Origin: Centrapalus pauciflorus
Taxonomy: Eukaryota > Streptophyta > Magnoliopsida > Asterales > Asteraceae
Direction: 5' to 3'
DNA: 64,000 nt
Assembly: GCA_020465985.1 (NCBI GenBank)
Contig: JAANYP010007010.1
Span: 124,001-188,000 of the forward strand
Part shown: positions 62,801-64,000 of the stretch, piece by piece
Layout: each line of letters opens with the position of its first letter
How positions within the stretch are numbered: position 1 is the first letter of the stretch
Made by a program: the position numbers and the translations under genes
Notes under the pieces: generated by a model
The model's database searches: none
Seen by the model: only the letters and a program-made list of their open reading frames with translations
What the model was told of the DNA's origin: nothing

Positions 62801-63612
62801 TTATTCGATTTCGAATATATAAAACTCAAAGGATCAAACGAATGCTAACATATATGTTATTCATGTTTGTATAAGGGCAACTTCATGCATGTATGCTAAC
62901 ATACTTGTTATTCATTTTGACTAAGCATAATATATAAAACTTTGGCATCAATAACATCTATAAAATAAACGATCCAAATTTTTTCTATGTATAAAATTAA
63001 TATGTAATAGGTAATTCAACTTCCCAACACATCAAAATATAGACATATATGTCTGAATTTATTAAATAACAAACATGATAACCAAACAAATCTATAAATA
63101 CAAACTATCAAGATATAAATAAACACACACATATGTGTGTGTAAATTTGTTAACTATACTAATATATTTTGAGCAATAAGGTTGACATATTCGACATTAT
63201 GTCGATGCATGTTTCCAATGTGACTAATTAAGTCTGGAACTTGACCCGTCACCCAGTCTTGTTTGTATCAAATGTAAAACAATTAAATTACAAAATTATT
63301 AACAATGTTATTGAAAATAATACTAATTCATTACAAGAAAAATGACCTTTAGAAACCATAAAAGTCGTCCCAAAACATCAAAAAGTCATCCCAAAAAATA
63401 TTTAGAGACCACGGTCGTCCCAAAAGCCTTCGTTTTATAAACCATAAAAATTGTTCCAGAAAGTAATTAATGATAAAAGCAGGCAATTTTCTTTTTTCTT
63501 AATTTACGTGTGTTTTTAATCAATTCATAAATTAACCATAAAATTTTCAACTTCATAAAACAATAAAACAATGTACAAAGTTTAGTATCATCCTAAAATC
63601 ATCAACATTTAA
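62801..63612. other. Continuation of unit with Ptta exon and CACTA-end relic
   Basis: 62875 CATGCATGTATGC repeat; compound microsatellite at 63123-63142; Ptta exon at about 63170-63260 (minus GQVPDLISHIGNMHRHNVE-like, equal to 33780-33860); mutated CACTA end CATTACAAGAAAAATGAC at 63329, with GTCGTCCCAAAA words to about 63430. The rest is AT-rich. Confidence 0.55.
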
Positions 63613-64000
63613 CACTACTACAAAACTGATAAAAGAAACCCCTAAATATAGCTAGGTTTTTTAAAAATTTGTTAAAAAACCGGGCTATATTAAAACCCGT
63701 GTTTTTTTTAAAGTAATATAGTCCGGTTTCTTACTCAGCAAACCTGGTTATATCTCATTAAACTTAACCAGCCCCTATGAACATAATAGAGCCCGGTTCC
63801 TTATTAAGAAACCTGGTTATATTTGGTCTGACATATAATTAATGTTCCTCAAAGGTTGTGCGTTGACTACTAATATAACCCGGTTATTTTACAAAAAACC
63901 GGGTTATATTTATGCATTTATTATTTTTCGAGCAGCGCACCACACCTAGCCGTAGGACTATGATGTTATGCAATCGGACCCGGTTATTTAAATAAAAACC
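63613..64000 (+). mobile_element. CACTA terminus, family 4, with GGTTATATT repeats
   Basis: Starts CACTACTACAAAACTG. At least ten (A)ACC(C/T)GGTTATAT / ATATAACCCGGTT words up to the window end, in both orientations. The element continues beyond 64000. Confidence 0.78.

Overview
This window is AT-rich plant nuclear DNA with no intact host gene that I can recognise. It looks like intergenic, transposon-packed chromatin of a flowering plant, most likely a eudicot. The evidence is Tekay/Del-like and Athila-like Ty3/gypsy remnants, several plant CACTA (En/Spm) families with Ptta-type transposase relics, plant-type Helitrons, hAT and Mutator-like MITEs, a tRNA-derived SINE, and fragments of two plant genes (a Per1/PGAP3-like gene and a class XI myosin). 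The species cannot be told from the sequence. The ACTCGRCGAGT-type palindromes recall Asteraceae repeats, but that is only an impression.

Layout. 1-1.45 kb: minus-strand Tekay/Del-like LTR plus the last codons of its pol. 1.46-6.2 kb: decayed minus-strand Athila-like element with a proline-rich env-like ORF. 6.2-11 kb: repeat unit L1 carrying a 9-bp-TSD Mutator-like MITE and a long inverted-repeat element. 11.0-17.7 kb: CACTA-derived unit A (ORFs on minus), invaded by a (TA)n-flanked MITE and a 2.58 kb Helitron that itself carries a SINE. 17.7-24.2 kb: unit L2, a hAT MITE, CACTA ORF copy C and a plus-strand Ptta relic with its CACTA end. 24.5-31.5 kb: second Athila-like element, whose env-like ORF is broken by a hAT MITE. 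31.5-36.2 kb: unit L3 and Ptta relic E. 36.2-46.5 kb: CACTA unit B, interrupted by a small Helitron and by a 7.56 kb element (M6) sitting inside a (TA)n tract; M6 holds a solo LTR, a hAT MITE, a 4 x 264 bp tandem array and a broken Ulp1-associated-type ORF. 46.5-50.2 kb: unit L4 followed by a chain of (TA)n-bounded elements. 50.2-55.1 kb: low-repeat segment starting at a Helitron-like 3' end and holding PGAP3-like and myosin XI pseudogene pieces on one strand. 55.1-57.1 kb: another chain of (TA)n-bounded elements. 57.1-64 kb: further Ptta relics and two more CACTA termini.

Main biological point. (TA)n microsatellites are the insertion sites of at least seven elements (0.26-7.6 kb). Their ends share a signature of the form TATAG-n-GGTTC-n-GTACC or GCACC, although their interiors are unrelated. 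For the largest element, M6, a paralogous empty (TA)n site is present in the same window at 15344-15436. This resembles the microsatellite-targeting Micron family described in rice, extended here to several families including a multi-kilobase element with coding remnants. All coding sequences seen are relics, and nothing in the window works together as a live pathway.
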